This document shows positions 1-12,418 of a stretch of 64,000 nt of DNA, one piece after another. Positions within the stretch are counted from its first letter, which is position 1; the number at the start of each line of letters is the position of its first letter. The translations under genes and the position numbers were made by a program. This DNA comes from Channallabes apus (taxonomy: Eukaryota; Chordata; Actinopteri; Siluriformes; Clariidae), in contig CM060115.1 of assembly GCA_030522415.1 (NCBI GenBank), forward strand, positions 12,988,815 to 13,052,814. Direction: 5' to 3'. A model generated the notes under the pieces. It was not told where the DNA came from, made no database searches, and worked only from the letters and a program-made list of their open reading frames with translations.

Positions 1-400
1 GGCATGACCTTAAAAAGGCGGTTCATGCTAGAAAACCCTCAAATAAAGCTGAATTACAACAATTCTGCAAAGATGAGTGGGCCAAAATTCCTCCAGAGCG
101 CTGTAAAAGACTCGTTGCAAGTTATCGCAAACGCTTGATTGCAGTTATTGCTGCTAAGGGTGGCCCAACCAGTTATTAGGTTCAGGGGGCAATTACTTTT
201 TCACACAGGGCCATGTAGGTTTGGATTTTTTTCTCCCTAAATAATAAAACCTCTCATTTAAAAACTGCATTTTGTGTTACTTGTGTTATCTTTGACTAAT
301 AGTTAAATGTGTTTGATGATCAGAAACATTTTGTGTGACAAACATGCAAAAGAATAAGAAATCAGGAGGGGGGCAAATAGTTTTTCACACCACTGTATAT
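1..400 (+). mobile_element. Tc1-like transposon, 3' end (element starts before the window)
   Basis: The piece holds the end of a Tc1/mariner transposase frame (3-179), then about 220 bases of noncoding end sequence finishing in a terminal inverted repeat near 385-400 (caaatagtttttcacaccac followed by TGTA). The same terminal sequence, inverted, recurs at 34212-34420, which supports long inverted repeats of the IR/DR type. Tc1 elements move by cut and paste into TA sites. The element is cut by the window edge, so I cannot say whether the full copy is intact. Confidence 0.85.
3..179 (+). pseudogene. Tc1-like transposase, C-terminal 58 residues
   Basis: The frame opens at the window edge and runs to a TAG stop at 177-179. 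It contains QFCKDEWAKIPPERCKRLV and ends AAKGGPTSY, which is the typical C-terminus of fish Tc1-like transposases, past the last catalytic Asp/Glu. This part has no stop or frameshift, so the copy may be fairly young. The catalytic part lies outside the window. I call it a transposase fragment rather than a host gene. Confidence 0.85.
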
Positions 401-1725
401 CTCACCTCTGACAGATGTCACTGATGCGAGATAATCAATGTTATCTATTTCACCTTTCAGTGTTTTTTTTTTCATGTTTTGGCTGATCGACATATGGATG
501 AACACGGGCTCTGTTTGGATCGGCGTTCCTACGTGTACGCTACGGGTATGTGTATGTGTAACGCACGTCCTGTCAGGGTGGGACATTCACATGCTATGTA
601 AGAGAGACTGGACTGCCTGCATCGTCACGTGTATTTATTTGCACATGTACAGTATATACGGTGTGGTGAAATATCTGCAAAACAAGCATGGCCCCTGATT
701 GGCTGGAATATTGGGGTGTTTCAATGTAAGTTCCAATAACATTACATGCATGTGTATTTTTTATGCATTGGTTATGTAAGAGGGACCGAAATGCATGCAT
801 CTAGCAAGTGTGTGTCTGTGTGGTTATTTTTTTTACGTACTGTAAACAGTATACAGTATGTATCCTAAATCAAAATCACTTCTCAAACCCAGGTGCGTTA
901 TCGGTAGGACCAGGGCAGAAAAACGTAGGTTGACTCCTCAGTTTTTGAAAAAACGAGATGAAAGTCTAGTTTGGGATCTTTGGCTTGAACTTGAGATTGT
1001 TAGGATTAAATTTAGAGAGTGATTAATAATTCAAAATTTCCAATTAAGAAGTGAGATCTGACTCATATATTTTTTTTTTAAAGAACAGAGACAGTCCTTT
1101 GCGTGTTCACAGTTTCGTTATAAATTTTATCGTTGTTTATTACATCACAGAAAATATTTTCCGAAGTGGAGGCGAAAAAGCAGCTGCTCCAACTGAAGTC
1201 TGTTATCTTCTGGTCTTGGGGTACCCGACTGCCACTATCTCACTTACACCACACTTGCTTTTTTAAAAACACAGGGTTTGCACATTTTTTTGCCTTAGTT
1301 ACAGATTGATAAAATAAAACTGCTCTGTTTTTTTATATTTAGATAACTTTAGTTATCTCTTTACTGTTGGCCTATATTATTGAAAAAAACATATGATGAT
1401 TCTGTGTCTTTTAGCTTATAAAGTTATGGTGTAGTTACAATCATTAGTTTGACAGAAAATCCTTTTTTTTTTTTTTAATGAAATTCTGTTTATGATATAA
1501 ATTATGTATGAAATAAATATTCACATTTTAAAAAGTCATTAAGCTTGATATTGTATTTTATTTTAAATCTCGCCATCCTTCCTATTGAGTGGGCAGAGTG
1601 ACATTTACTAAAATGAAAAGAAAAGTGACTAGAGACTGAGAAGCACAACTGTATGGGATTTTTTTCTTTCTTTCACAAGTATTTATTTGAAAAGCGGAAG
1701 TTAAAGTTTAGGTTTTTTTAGAAAT
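401..1725. other. No gene seen
   Basis: AT-rich single-copy-looking sequence with scattered short open frames of low quality. I see no splice-bounded coding block, RNA gene or recognisable repeat. Confidence 0.5.
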
Positions 1726-1830
1726 CTCGTGAGCAAAACAAACTCCAGTTTTGAGGAAGCAGACTCACATGTTACACGGGCTTCAAGAGAGACACATGCG
1801 TGTGTGTACGTGTGCGAGAGTAGTACTGGA

Positions 1831-1860
1831 ACGTGTGTGTGTGTGTGTGTGTGTGTGTAT
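1831..1860. repeat. (GT)n microsatellite
   Basis: An uninterrupted run of GT dinucleotides. Confidence 0.9.
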
Positions 1861-1917
1861 GCAACCAGTCCTTGCTCCTATTCTGTTACATCTGAATATT
1901 TTCCAAGCTGGCATCTA

Positions 1918-2180
1918 CTACATTTACATTTACATTTAAGGCATTTGGCAGGTAGACTTACAGAGCAACTTACAGAAACACTTTGAAGTTTCTATTAATA
2001 AATACATCCTAATACTGGTTCACTAGGTCATGGACTAAGAATACCATCGGACTAAAAACTCTCTTGGAGAAATAATGTAGTAAAATAAGCACAGAGAAAA
2101 TACATGTTTGAATTAAAGTGCTAATTTACATTTAGGCATTTGGCAGACGCTCTTAACCAGAGCGACTTACAAAAAGTGTT
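1918..2180 (-). repeat. Two SINE tail fragments (family 2)
   Basis: The stretches at about 1918-1980 and 2121-2178 both match the 3' part of the SINE family whose better copies lie at 39834 and 58288: catttacatttaggcatttggcag followed by a form of the motif 'agagcgacttaca'. Read on the minus strand these are the 'aagtcgctctggataagagcgtctgccaaatg' end and its (aatgta)n tail. The tRNA-like head is missing in both. Confidence 0.7.
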
Positions 2181-2189
2181 CAGTAATCG

Positions 2190-3299
2190 CATCAGAGGTC
2201 TTTAGATGTTGTTTGAAGACAATCCGCAACTTAGACATCTTGATGCAGGCCTTCCTTGTATCCTGAGAGATGGTGGGACTAGTCGAGCAGTTCCAGATGG
2301 AGCGTGGTGCAATGGAGAGAAACGACAATAAGAGTCGACTTGACTTAAATGCTTTCATTATACTTTTAGCTCGTCCCTTGACATTTAGCAAACTCGGAAA
2401 GACACTGGCAGGTTTGTGTGGATTCAGCATGGGGGTTTGGCTTATCTCTAATGCTGTTGACTTTTACGCAAGTCAGTAAAGAAGTTTAGGATGACATCAT
2501 CATCACGACTTCCTGCTGCAGAAGGAAACGTGTCGACGTGCAGAATCAAAGCACGGATCTGGAGCTGTTTTATGAAGACTTTAATGACAATGTGTGTATT
2601 TGGAAAATACGTGAAATTTAAAAGTGGGTTACTTTTTAACCTGGTTACTGATTTCAACGTGGTGATGAGTGGGTAAAGTTCAGGCTCTACTTGTCAGCGT
2701 TCAGAAAGTCCCTCCGCAGTAGCTGCATAGAGTAGGTTATGGGAAAATATTCGTTTAATGAAACAGATTATTATTCTTACTCGTATTTATTTATTAAATC
2801 TCACATAGTATTGCGATGTGGAATTCATGTCTCTCCGGAAAAAGCTGCTTGGATTTTTTTTAACAAACTAAATCCATGTATTTATCGCCAGATTTAAAGA
2901 TGTGCTCCAGTATAAAAACACGTTCTTTGATGGTTAACATTTCCACATAAAAATACACGGCCGACTTATATACATGAAAATAATTTCATGGGTTTATGGT
3001 GATTTTTACCTTCTTTTAACTAATAAAAATACTTCATAATGTTGAACCCTAACTTTATTAAGTCAGTTTTCATAATGCATCACTGTTTTCATTTCCACAC
3101 ACTTTATATCATTGTATCGGAAATCTACATTTATCAATTTTGGTTTTGTCGTATCATATCGTCCATCTCTATCTAAGAAAAACGTGCTGTGTCATGAAAA
3201 ATCAGGCAAACAAAAGAAAGCGTGCACTGAGGCTGTAGAAATCCAACTGGTAAAGCTGCAACTGTCTCTGACGCAACCCTGGACCGCATTGAACCAGAC

Positions 3300-3300
<1 letters not shown>
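2190..3300. other. No gene seen
   Basis: Short overlapping open frames on both strands around 2167-2680 resemble no family that I recognise and show no splice context. The rest is AT-rich. Confidence 0.45.

Positions 3301-3302
<2 letters not shown>

Positions 3303-3332
<30 letters not shown>
3303..3332. repeat. (CA)n microsatellite
   Basis: About 15 CA units. The flank at 3335-3500 is richer in C, G and CpG than its surroundings and contains a ttctagaa palindrome (3439-3446), but I cannot link it to a gene. Confidence 0.9.
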
Positions 3333-3334
<2 letters not shown>

Positions 3335-4273
3335 CGTCTGGCACGTAGCAGCGCCGAAACCACGCCTACTCACGAACGGATGTTCTGACTCCGCCCACCG
3401 ACTGACGCATGACGTTTAGTCTCGGTTCCTCAGGCACGTTCTAGAAGAAAACAAAGCGCACACCGACCGGCTGGAACCGGCTGCGCTGATTCAGCTGCAA
3501 AGGTTGCCAGATCGTAGAAAAAAAACAAATACACTGCTCTCAGGCCCTGTAACACAATCTACACAAGTTATACACTTAACCCTGGTTTTAAACTCTAACA
3601 TTTTGACAAATCATCACCAAATCTGTCATCCAGAAGAAGTTATCTGGAAGTTGAGACAACTGGACTTCTTTCTTGAAGGACACTATTCATTATTTAAACT
3701 AGGATTCAATTAGGAAGTCAGATGCAAGCAAAATGATATTTCAGTGAATAGAAATGAATTCTTTCTAAATATACAACCCACACAAATATACAACCCACAC
3801 AATCTCTACTACTTTCAAACTAACATTAAGACAATCATCAGTAATTATGTTATATGTTTTATGAAGTAAAATCGACACAACAGATTTAAACAAAGGGATA
3901 TGAAAATAAATTGAATAAATTTAAAAGACGTTGACATGACTCAACTTCCAGACTTCTCCTAATACGTTATAAGGTTCATGAAGTAAAATCGCACGTGTTT
4001 ACACAAAGGGTTATAAAATGAGTTGAATATGTTTACAAGAAAGTCCAGTTGACATGACTCAAATTCCAGACATCTCCAAATATGAGGTAAGTTTTATGAA
4101 GTAACAATACAAAATCATCCAACAATACAAAAAAGCTGCCATACAAATGGTTATTAATTTTAAATCATTTTGTCCACTGATTGTTTTCACTTTTTCCATA
4201 TTTCACATTAATTTCCTTATTTTAAAAAAAAAGATCTCATAGCCTTATGTATATTGCTTGTTCTTTTTTATTA

Positions 4274-4410
4274 TTCATTCATTCATTCATTCATCTTCTA
4301 TACCGCTTAATCCTGTGTTCAGGGTCGCAGGGGACCTGGAGCCTATCCCAGGAGACTTCGGGCACTAGGCGGGGTACACCCTGGACAGGGTGCCAATCTA
4401 TCGCAGGGCA
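4274..4410 (-). repeat. tRNA-derived SINE (family 1), 5'-truncated, with 12-bp target duplication
   Basis: Read on the minus strand, this is the 3' part of the family whose full copy is at 6688-7068, ending in a (TGAA)n tail that appears on the plus strand as cattcattcattcat. It is flanked by perfect copies of tcttttttatta at 4262-4273 and 4411-4422. A target duplication with 5' truncation is the mark of LINE-driven retroposition. Confidence 0.9.
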
Positions 4411-4429
4411 TCTTTTTTATTAGAAAACC

Positions 4430-6130
4430 TATTATTTCTATAGTAACAACTAAATTTTTTAAGCATGTACGCATTGATTTCTGTAAGATGTTTATTTGAG
4501 GTTTATGGAAGGAGTCTCCAATGTCAGTGGTTTGTATGAAACAGGGAAAAAATTGCACTTGGAGTTCACCCATGCCCTGGAACGTGTTTTCCATAATCAT
4601 TAACAGCACACACCCAGATCGTGTCCACATCACAAACATTGTGTCGGATTAGCGGGTACGTGCAGGTGAGTGTGTTGTGGTGTCCTACATGTTACCGATA
4701 TGATTGCGTGTACTTTGTCATCGTTGGATATTTACCTGTTGAGGCTGGAATGCATGGAATGTTCATTTACGCATATAGATAGTTAAATCAGTTCTCATTC
4801 AAGGTTTATTATGGTAAAGGCTGGGATAGCGAAATGTAGACTGATTGTGGGTCAAGGAGTAAGAAGTCGTCGTCTAGCTTGGGACCTTTGCATGTGTGAC
4901 CTTTGAAAGATCACTTTTTACCTAATATAATTAAAATTAAAAAGAAATTCGGAAGTTATTAATTGTTCAATTATGTTTCAATTAGGAAGTCAAATATGAT
5001 AAATAATTTTTATTATATCTTTTTAATGGTTATATTTCTAATATATTTTTCAGTTTAATTTCCCCCCCATTTTTATGCGTTGTTTAATTCTAAAGCTTAT
5101 TATTTCTTATTGTTTCACTCCACATTAAATTTTTGTGTCATTTATGGAAGGAGTCTCCAGTGTAAGTGTTTAAAAATCACAGTTTCAGTTTGCAGCGTTT
5201 TCTTATTCCTTTGTAAGATGACATGCTACATTATTTTGTCTTAATAAATATGTCCTATTTGTAATCCTTATACATTTGCTATATGTACAACAGATCCTAT
5301 CTTAGAGTTTAAAAATTATGTTGAAAAATTATACATATACAAAGTGTAAATGCAGCCACAGATATAAATCTGAGATGCAAACGAGTGTGAATGTATCAAA
5401 CCAAATGAAACTGGTCCTACAGCATTATAAGTATGTTTGAAAATCCGCTGTGCAGAACAAAGAAACCTTCTGTGAGGCGGTCACAGTGGTTTAAGTCACG
5501 TCAAACTCTGGTGCTTTTCGCTCTCGTTTTGTCCATAATGAGGCAACCCGAGTCAAATATTTTGTGTGTTTTGTGTTTTAGAGGACATTTTTGTGGCACA
5601 AGCTGAGCCAAAGTACAGAGCTGTAGCGCTACGGAAATGTTACGTGTTCTGGAGACTTAAAATCATGAACAAAAAGTGAATAACCTGTTGAATCCATACA
5701 CATTTATTTTTAAACAAAAATGTTCATTAATACATTTCCCAATTATACATTTAGTTTGTTTATTTAGTTTTTAATGTCATTTTAAAAGAAATAAATATCT
5801 GAATATCAGGGACCTCCTGGAGAGCATGGAATTGAAAGTGGAGAAAAGAATGCAACACAAACTGTTAATCATGCTGAAGACGTCACATCCCCTTTAACAA
5901 CCTACTGGCTAAACAGCGAAGCACTTTCAGCAAAACAAATACTTCAGCTCCGCTATGACAAAGAATGCTACAGGACGTTTTTCTTGCAGACTGTAATTAG
6001 TCTGTACGATACCACTGCACTTTGTCAGGAGAGGGATTTCCTCCTCTGACATCATCACTATAAATATGGTCATATACTGTACATTCTATCCTGTATTTCT
6101 TATCCATACTGTTAAATCTGTTAAGATCCC
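4430..6130. other. No gene seen
   Basis: AT-rich sequence without a supportable exon or repeat. The phrase 'ttatggaaggagtctcca' occurs at both 4503 and 5143, so a short diverged duplication is possible. Confidence 0.45.
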
Positions 6131-6207
6131 ATCAACCCACCTTAATCTACACTCTCTTATGTTGACCATCTGATTGCACTGATATGATCATGTATCATGT
6201 GCCCGGA

Positions 6208-6333
6208 GGAAATCCAACAAGCATGGGGAGAACATGCAAACTCTGGATACACACAAGGATATACCTGACCAGGAATCGAACCCAGACCCTGGAGGTGCAA
6301 GGCGACAGTGCTAACCACTACACCGCCACCCAT
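6208..6333 (-). repeat. SINE family 1, head-proximal fragment
   Basis: It matches the tRNA-like head side of the family: on the minus strand ggtgtagtggttagcactgt (A box), then ggttcgattcc (B box). The tail half is missing or too diverged. Confidence 0.75.
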
Positions 6334-6339
6334 TTCAGG

Positions 6340-6580
6340 AACTACACTCCACACAAACAGCAGAAAAGATCATTTGAGTTTCTATCCATCAATAGCGCCT
6401 CACTGTACCCGCAGACCCATCAACATTGCATCAGACCCCTCACAAGGACTCTTCAACTTCTTTCCATCTGGCAGAAGGTACAGGAGCGTCTTTTCGAACA
6501 CCACTTCCAACACCAGCAGCAACAGGTTTTTCTCTGAAGCGAGCAGACTATTAGACACTATAAACACTCACATGGGCTAG
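6340..6580 (+). pseudogene. Non-LTR retrotransposon reverse-transcriptase ORF, C-terminal remnant
   Basis: The plus-strand frame around 6390-6575 reads RRPINIASDPSQGLFNFF, then FPSGRRYRSVFS and FFSEASRLLDTI. This resembles the short C-terminal tail of fish L2/Rex-like ORF2 proteins (typically '...HPLFHLLPSGRRYR...'). No reverse-transcriptase core is left. It ends close to a (TCATT)-tailed SINE insertion. Confidence 0.5.
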
Positions 6581-6687
6581 TCGAACACCTAACTACGTCA
6601 GACACTTTATGGGACCTAGTTGCTATCTTACCTATAGTTCATACTATATCCTGTGTGTCGGTTGTACAAGCTACACTACTGTATATA

Positions 6688-7068
6688 TTCATTCATTCAT
6701 TCATCTTCTATACCGCTTTATCCTATGATCAGGGTCGCGGGGGGGCCTGGAGCCTATCCCAGGAGACTTCGGGCACTAGGCGGGGTACACCCTGGACAGG
6801 GTGCTAATCAATCGCAGGGCACACACACATACACACACTCACACACCCAATCACACACTACGGGCAATTTAGGAACGCCAATTAGCCTAACCTGCATATC
6901 TTTGGACTGTGGGAGGAAACCGGAGTACCCGGAGGAAACCCACCAAGCACGGGGAGAACATGCAAACTCCATGCACACAGAGACGGGAATCGAGCCTGGC
7001 CGGGGAATCGAACCCAGACCCTGGAGGTGCAAGGCGACAGTGCTAACCACTACACCACCGCGCCGCCC
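6688..7068 (-). repeat. Full-length tRNA-derived SINE (family 1) with 11-bp target duplication
   Basis: This 381-bp copy is on the minus strand. Its head carries an RNA polymerase III A box (tggtgtagtggttagcac) and B box (ggttcgattcc), and its tail is (TGAA)n. It is bordered by exact duplicates of tactgtatata at 6677-6687 and 7069-7079. It closely matches the copy at 60378-60764, so the family has been active recently. It sits at the left edge of a Tc1-like element (7070-7552). Confidence 0.92.
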
Positions 7069-7069
7069 T

Positions 7070-7552
7070 ACTGTATATAGAGAAAAGTATTTGGCCAAAC
7101 CTGTTAATTATTGAATTCAGGTGTTTCAATCAGGCCCCTTATCCACAGTGAAGGGCAATATTAATGCTTCAACATATCAAGACATCACATCAAGACAATG
7201 TTATGCTTCTATGTAACTTCATGGCAACAGTTTGCCATCAGTTCCGTGTAGAAGAACTCGACCGGCCCAAATACTAAGCCTTGACCTCAACCTCATCAAG
7301 CAGCTTTGGAATGAATTGGAACGGAGATTGCGAGCCAGGCCTTCTCGTCCAACATCAGTGCCTGACCCCATAAATGCACTACAGAATGAACGGGCATGAA
7401 TTTCCACAGAAACACTCCAAAATCTTGCGGACAGCCTTTCACGAAGAGCAGAATCTGTTATAGCTGCAAAAGGGGGACTGGCTACATATAAAAGTATATA
7501 TATTTGAATACAATGTCATTGCGGGTTTGGCCAAATACTTTTGTCCATATAG
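7070..7552 (+). mobile_element. Tc1-like element, internally deleted and decayed
   Basis: The left end reads tatagagaaaagtatttggc (7077-7096). The right end, inverted, reads tatatggacaaaagtatttggcc (about 7525-7550), so terminal inverted repeats are present. Between them a plus-strand frame at about 7285-7490 reads DLNLIKQLWNELERRLRARP, followed by a stop and NLADSLSRRAESVIAAKGGL. This is the C-terminal DDE region of a Tc1-like transposase (family motif DLNPIE-LW). At under 500 bp, with an in-frame stop at about 7399, it cannot encode transposase. Confidence 0.85.
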
Positions 7553-7555
7553 TGT

Positions 7556-9470
7556 ATGTGAAAGAACGGCGGCTTGACTAAGCAAGGTTACAAGATATTT
7601 ATCAGCATAAAATGAATCAAAATGTGGCTGGGTGAAGAACGAAGTGGTGTAAAGAGCTGATTTATATTAACACTATAAAATGGGTTTTAATGTATGTACA
7701 ATTAATCTTATCAAAGTTAAGCCAAATTTAATTTTTATTACTTCAATTAAAATGTTTTTTTTTGTTTTAGGAATGGTGATGGAAAACAGAGGATTTGGCA
7801 ACAAACGTGTTCAAGAAGAAAAGAACACATCGCGCACGTAACACACGGACAAGGGGGCTCTGGACAGTGTTTTAGGTGGTTAAGAGCAAGAAAAAAAAAG
7901 AGCTATTAATTAGGATTAATATTTCTCTAGCTTTAACCCGGAGGTTAGCGTGGTTTTATTTTATTTTGCAGCGTGTGTAAGGTTTAGTTGTTAGAAATGC
8001 ACGCTGTTGTGGATCAAAGCATTGTATATGATTTTTCTGTTTGTTCACTCTTAATATACTACTCTTATACATTTCATTTACATTAATTCATCGTTTTTGT
8101 TTTACTTATGTGCTCAATAATAAACCCAGGCCTCACAATCTCTATGGTTCTGACTAACGTTGTTATTAAATAAATGACTTTAGTTAACTTAAACATATAT
8201 TAAACCAACTTTTTCAAATAAAAAAAAAATACACCTTTTAATGAATAAAAGAATGAACGAATTAATGTTTTTTGTCTTGCTTGACTTCTTATGTGCACAT
8301 TTATTTAGAAAAATCCAAAATGACTAGCATGCTAGCTAGTTACTAATATCAGCATAAAATAACGTTTTTCTTTTCTTCTTCTTCTGGTTTTCTGTCTCAA
8401 GTGTAGGCTGTAAGTCTCACTGACCTGAATAAAAGACACAGTGTGACCTCTAACTTACAAAGGAAAATAAAATCAATAAAGAAACAACAAAATATACAGA
8501 TAGAACTTTCTGGAAAATTCACTTGTAGGTTGTTTATCTCCTGTCCGCCATTTTGGTTGTGTTCCAAATCTTTAGTAGGCCGCGATACAATTCCTAGTTT
8601 AACTCTAAAGCTAAACAGGCTAGGACGAGGTTCTTAATCATTAGTTTTGAGCCAAATACTACTCTAAAGTTTAAATTAATTCAATGGACTCATTATTTCA
8701 AAGTGTACATTATACTAAAGATTGTTATAGAGCCTTTTATCCCTGTTCTAAGTTGGACTGGACCATTGGAGGTCCAGAAACCAGAAAAATTAGTCTGTCC
8801 AGCCAGATTTAGTCACAGCATTTACACATTATTTAATGAAACTGTAGCAGTACTTAAGATGTCTGCCTGAACTTTAATCTGCGCCATGAATAAAATCTAA
8901 ATGTTGAGTAAAAGTGATGTTATGAACAGTTATGTGGTGGATTCAATAATCTACTTTATAATAATCTACTAATGCGCTACTGTCTGAAGGTAAACAAACA
9001 CCTGCAGCAATAGATATTAATTAGAAAAGATAAAGTGAATATTTTGACTGGGATTAGTTCATATTTTAACTTTGACTGAAATAACAGCGCTGAAGTGGTA
9101 TAAGTGAATTTTAACACGCTGGAGTCGTTTCAAGACAAAACTTCATCTTTATCTGATCGACTTTTTCCATTTCTCATCTGTGATTCTCTCTCCGATTACC
9201 GAACAGGGAGTGTATTTGGCGTAAGAAGTACAACTTAGTGTAAACAAGGCGTGAGATAATCAACCTTACTGAATGTCATTTCTTTGTATTAATAAGTTAG
9301 ACAGAGAGTTCTGCTGTACAGAAAGACACACAGACATGGACGTGGGCTTCAACCTCTAATAATAATAATAATATCACTGATTACATTAAAGATCAGCAGA
9401 TTATTTTTAGCTTTAACCTTTTAATTATTTCTACAAACTCTTCGACGGCTGTCGATGACAGGAACTTTTG
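7556..9470. other. No gene seen
   Basis: AT-rich sequence without supportable exons. A short (TAA)n run lies at 9357-9372. Confidence 0.5.
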
Positions 9471-10004
9471 CTAGTACAACATGATACCAAAAGTATGTGA
9501 ACATGTGCTTGTTAAACATTCTTAGGTATTTATAAACCATGAAGTTTATGCCATGATTGCATGATTATGCCTATATATCTCTCTCTCCCTTAGCTTCCCT
9601 GTCCTTTAAGGCCAAGTCCAGCCTTCCTCAAAAACAACATTCAATGCTTTCTTCCCTGATCACTAATTCCCGATTCTAAAAAATCTCTTAACATTGCTTT
9701 CTATTCTCCCTAGTTCTTGGAGCTGTGCCACCATATCTAGCCTCTCCTGAATATATTTCCTGGTTCTGAAAAGGAAACGCGTCAAGAAGAAAGACTGTGT
9801 GCAAGTACCGGATAAAGCAGACAAAGTGTTTAAGACAAAACAAATGAAGACAAAATCAGGGAAGGATGTATTAGACCTTTTAATGGAAGGCTGGTATCGG
9901 AAAAAGAGGCCGGGAAGATGAGGGCGAATGAGACCTACAGCTGGCGGAAATGTAACCTACTGGATTCCAACAACAAAGAAGAAGAAGAAGAACCTATTCT
10001 CTTC

Positions 10005-10230
10005 TGCAAAGATTTTGAAACTTGTGCTTGTTCAGCAATAAGAGCACTAAAGAGGTCAGGCACTGTGGCTGTACAACAAGACCTGGGGCAATATTCCAAT
10101 ACCGCATTCCGACTCCTTCGAAGGGTGCTCAATGGGGGGTTGAGGTCAGGGCTCTGTGCAGGTCATCAAGTTCTTCCACAACATCATTAAAGCTTGCTTT
10201 TACAGTTCCGTGTTGGAACAGGTTTGAGGT
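10005..10230 (-). mobile_element. Decayed Tc1-like transposase fragment
   Basis: The minus strand holds the same kind of sequence as the 7070-7552 element: a stretch meaning 'HRALTSTPH' before the catalytic end, then 'PQCLTSL', matching 'cctgacctcaaccccattga' and 'cagtgcctgacctc'. It is broken by stops. The motif 'ccaaaagtatgtgaac' at 9487, 0.5 kb away, may be one terminal repeat of the same insertion. Confidence 0.5.
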
Positions 10231-10599
10231 TCTTAGTTCTTCGAGTCATATTGCTTGAGACTATGAACAAATCCTATACAGTTTTTGGGAGGACCAACAT
10301 ACGGGTGTGATGGTCAGATTTTTTGAAAATGGTAGACTATGTTGTGATTTCCACTACTTGAACTTGAAAAAACCCACAATCCTGGTAGCTCAACTTTGAC
10401 AACGTTGCCCAACAGTGCTGTCCAGGGACCCCCAGGAGGATCTGTGATTTAGTTACAGCTGAGGGAACCACACCATTAACACACCATAACACACCATTAT
10501 CAAAGTTTAAAAAAACTCCATCCTGGGCTTAATGTGTTCTCTGGAATTGAGCAGCTCCATGGTTCCAGTAAGTAGACAAAATATTATCGTACACTGCGG

Positions 10600-11000
10600 T
10601 GAGGGTTCGATCCTGACTTTGGGTTTCCGTCTGAGCAAAGTTTCGAATGTTCTCCAGTTTCTTGGGTTGACTATGCTAATGTGTGAATGTGTGTTTGCGT
10701 GTGTTCATGGTGATCGGATTGAGGAGTGTATACTCACCCCTTGAAATATGCGATCCACTGCAACTCGTAGGGGTTAGCACTGCATCTCCAGGGGTGAGGG
10801 TTTGATTCCTGCCTTGTGTGTGTGTGTGTGTGTGTGTTGTGTGTGAACTTGCTTGTCCTCCAGGTTCTCTGTTTACCTGTGGGGAAGAAGACGAAGAAGA
10901 CTTTATTGTCATAAGAAATTAGGAGTGCAACTTTTCCAAAGGTGCAATTAGAAGAACTATATAAATGAAGTAGGAAAAAATAGACAGCAACACACAGACG
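10600..11000. repeat. Degraded SINE and LINE-tail material
   Basis: 10600-10880 has SINE family 1 words in poor order (gggttcgatcctg, ggttagcactgcatctccag, a GT run at 10817-10838). 10880-10985 resembles the reversed tail of a fish LINE (gactttattgtcataagaaatt). The boundaries are unclear. Confidence 0.4.
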
Positions 11001-11104
11001 GATAGATTATGGTATGAGAAAGATATCGGACATGTGTGTTTAAATGATAAATAAAGAGACAGACATTATTGCAGAAGAATGCCTAGTCAAAGACATGCAG
11101 ACTA

Positions 11105-11235
11105 AGCTAATGGGCAATTCTAAAGTCCTTGTAGTAGATTGACACCCTGTTCTGGGCGTACCCCGCCTCGTGCACAGAGTACCCTGGGATAGACTCCAGG
11201 CCCCCCCGCAACCCTGTACAAGATAAGTCGTATAA
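11105..11235 (+). repeat. SINE family 1, 3' half
   Basis: Plus-oriented fragment with gacaccctgttctgggcgta, ccccgcctcgtgcac and gggatagactccaggccccc, which are the 3' body of the family. The head is missing and the tail is degraded. Confidence 0.7.
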
Positions 11236-11239
11236 AAAA

Positions 11240-12410
11240 CTATCAAGAGTGGTGATGAATTATTGAACACATTTAAATAATGTTTGTGAAGTAAATCCGA
11301 ACTGCCTCACATGTCCCGGGTTCGATCTTAAGCTCGGGCTTCTCTTCTATCTGACCCGGGTCGGGATAAAGCACTTACATAAAGTGAGACGGTGTTAAAG
11401 GCTACAAATGCTTTCTAGCTTTCTTTAGCGTCACTTTCTAAACACTGTTGTGTCGACACAGGCCTGAGAATTGCTTTCCTTTGATGGCTGGACTGAGAGT
11501 TTTTACTTTGTTTTCTTATAAGAACATTTCTACCAATTAAGCCATGACTTTTACTCCTGGCCTTAGGGATTTAAAAATGATTTTTGTTTGCTAACCACCC
11601 CAAGGCCAAGCGGTGAGATTGAAACAATGATGTTGGTGCATCCAAACTATTGGTTTAAACACACGTATTGTTTTTTTTTTTTTTTTTTTAAAGAAAAATG
11701 CATTAGCTCAAGGGTCCATTAGTGGCAGCTTGACCTTCTGATCAGCCTTATCCACTGAGCCTTGAAGAAACTACTAGAGTTTGCAAAGACAAAGCCGGTA
11801 ACCTAACCCGTCCTAAAGAATGACGCAATTCTGACAAACGAGCCTGCGTGCAATTTCCATTCGAAATGCCTCAATTGATGAGCCTCGGTTATATTTAGCT
11901 TGTTTTTCTTTCTCCGTTTGGCATTCGGACACATTTGTTCCACAAGCTTTCAGCCCCCGAAGCAACAACACAACAGAACATTTCACACGTTTGTCATTAA
12001 AATGCTTCAGATTGTCATGCAGGGTTTATAGCAACGACAAACAAGCTGTCACTCATGCTGGTTTATTTAAAAAACTAAAATGTGAGTAAAAAAGAAATCA
12101 TGTTTATATTGGTAGAATGAAACAAAGAACTCCACATTTCACTCTCAGGGGTAATGGTGTGTCTTTTCAGTGCTGCTTGCGCACCCTGCTGGACAAACTG
12201 TGTTATTTCACTCTGTCTTTTCTGGTGTGAATTTCTAAATAACTGGCAGTGATTATTAGTGATTATAAGTGTCGGCTAAAAAGATCAAACAACCACCTTT
12301 GTTTTTTTTTTTTTTTTTTTTTTACAGTTTATAACCTAAGCAAAATCATTAATTTGCTTTTGTTTGTTTATTACTCCAGCAACAATTATGCAAAAAAAAA
12401 AAAAGATATA
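11240..12410. other. No gene seen; poly(T) and SINE 2 scrap
   Basis: A poly(T) run lies at 11670-11689. A weak SINE family 2 fragment lies at 11700-11770 (ctcaagggtccattagtggc). Long T and A runs occur at 12302-12323 and 12392-12403. No exon is recognised. Confidence 0.4.
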
Positions 12411-12418
12411 AAAGTTCA

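Noticed and set aside
3335..3500. Possible promoter with a heat-shock-like ttctagaa palindrome
   Set aside because: Only a short CpG-containing patch; no exon or donor nearby supports a transcription start.
6688..7068. tRNA-like A and B boxes as a tRNA gene
   Set aside because: The boxes belong to a SINE head with a (TGAA)n tail and target duplications; there is no full cloverleaf with a paired acceptor stem.
6653..7114. 153-codon frame through the SINE, and similar frames at 27381-27833 and 60496-60771
   Set aside because: The same protein-like text appears wherever the SINE occurs, so it is repeat-derived.
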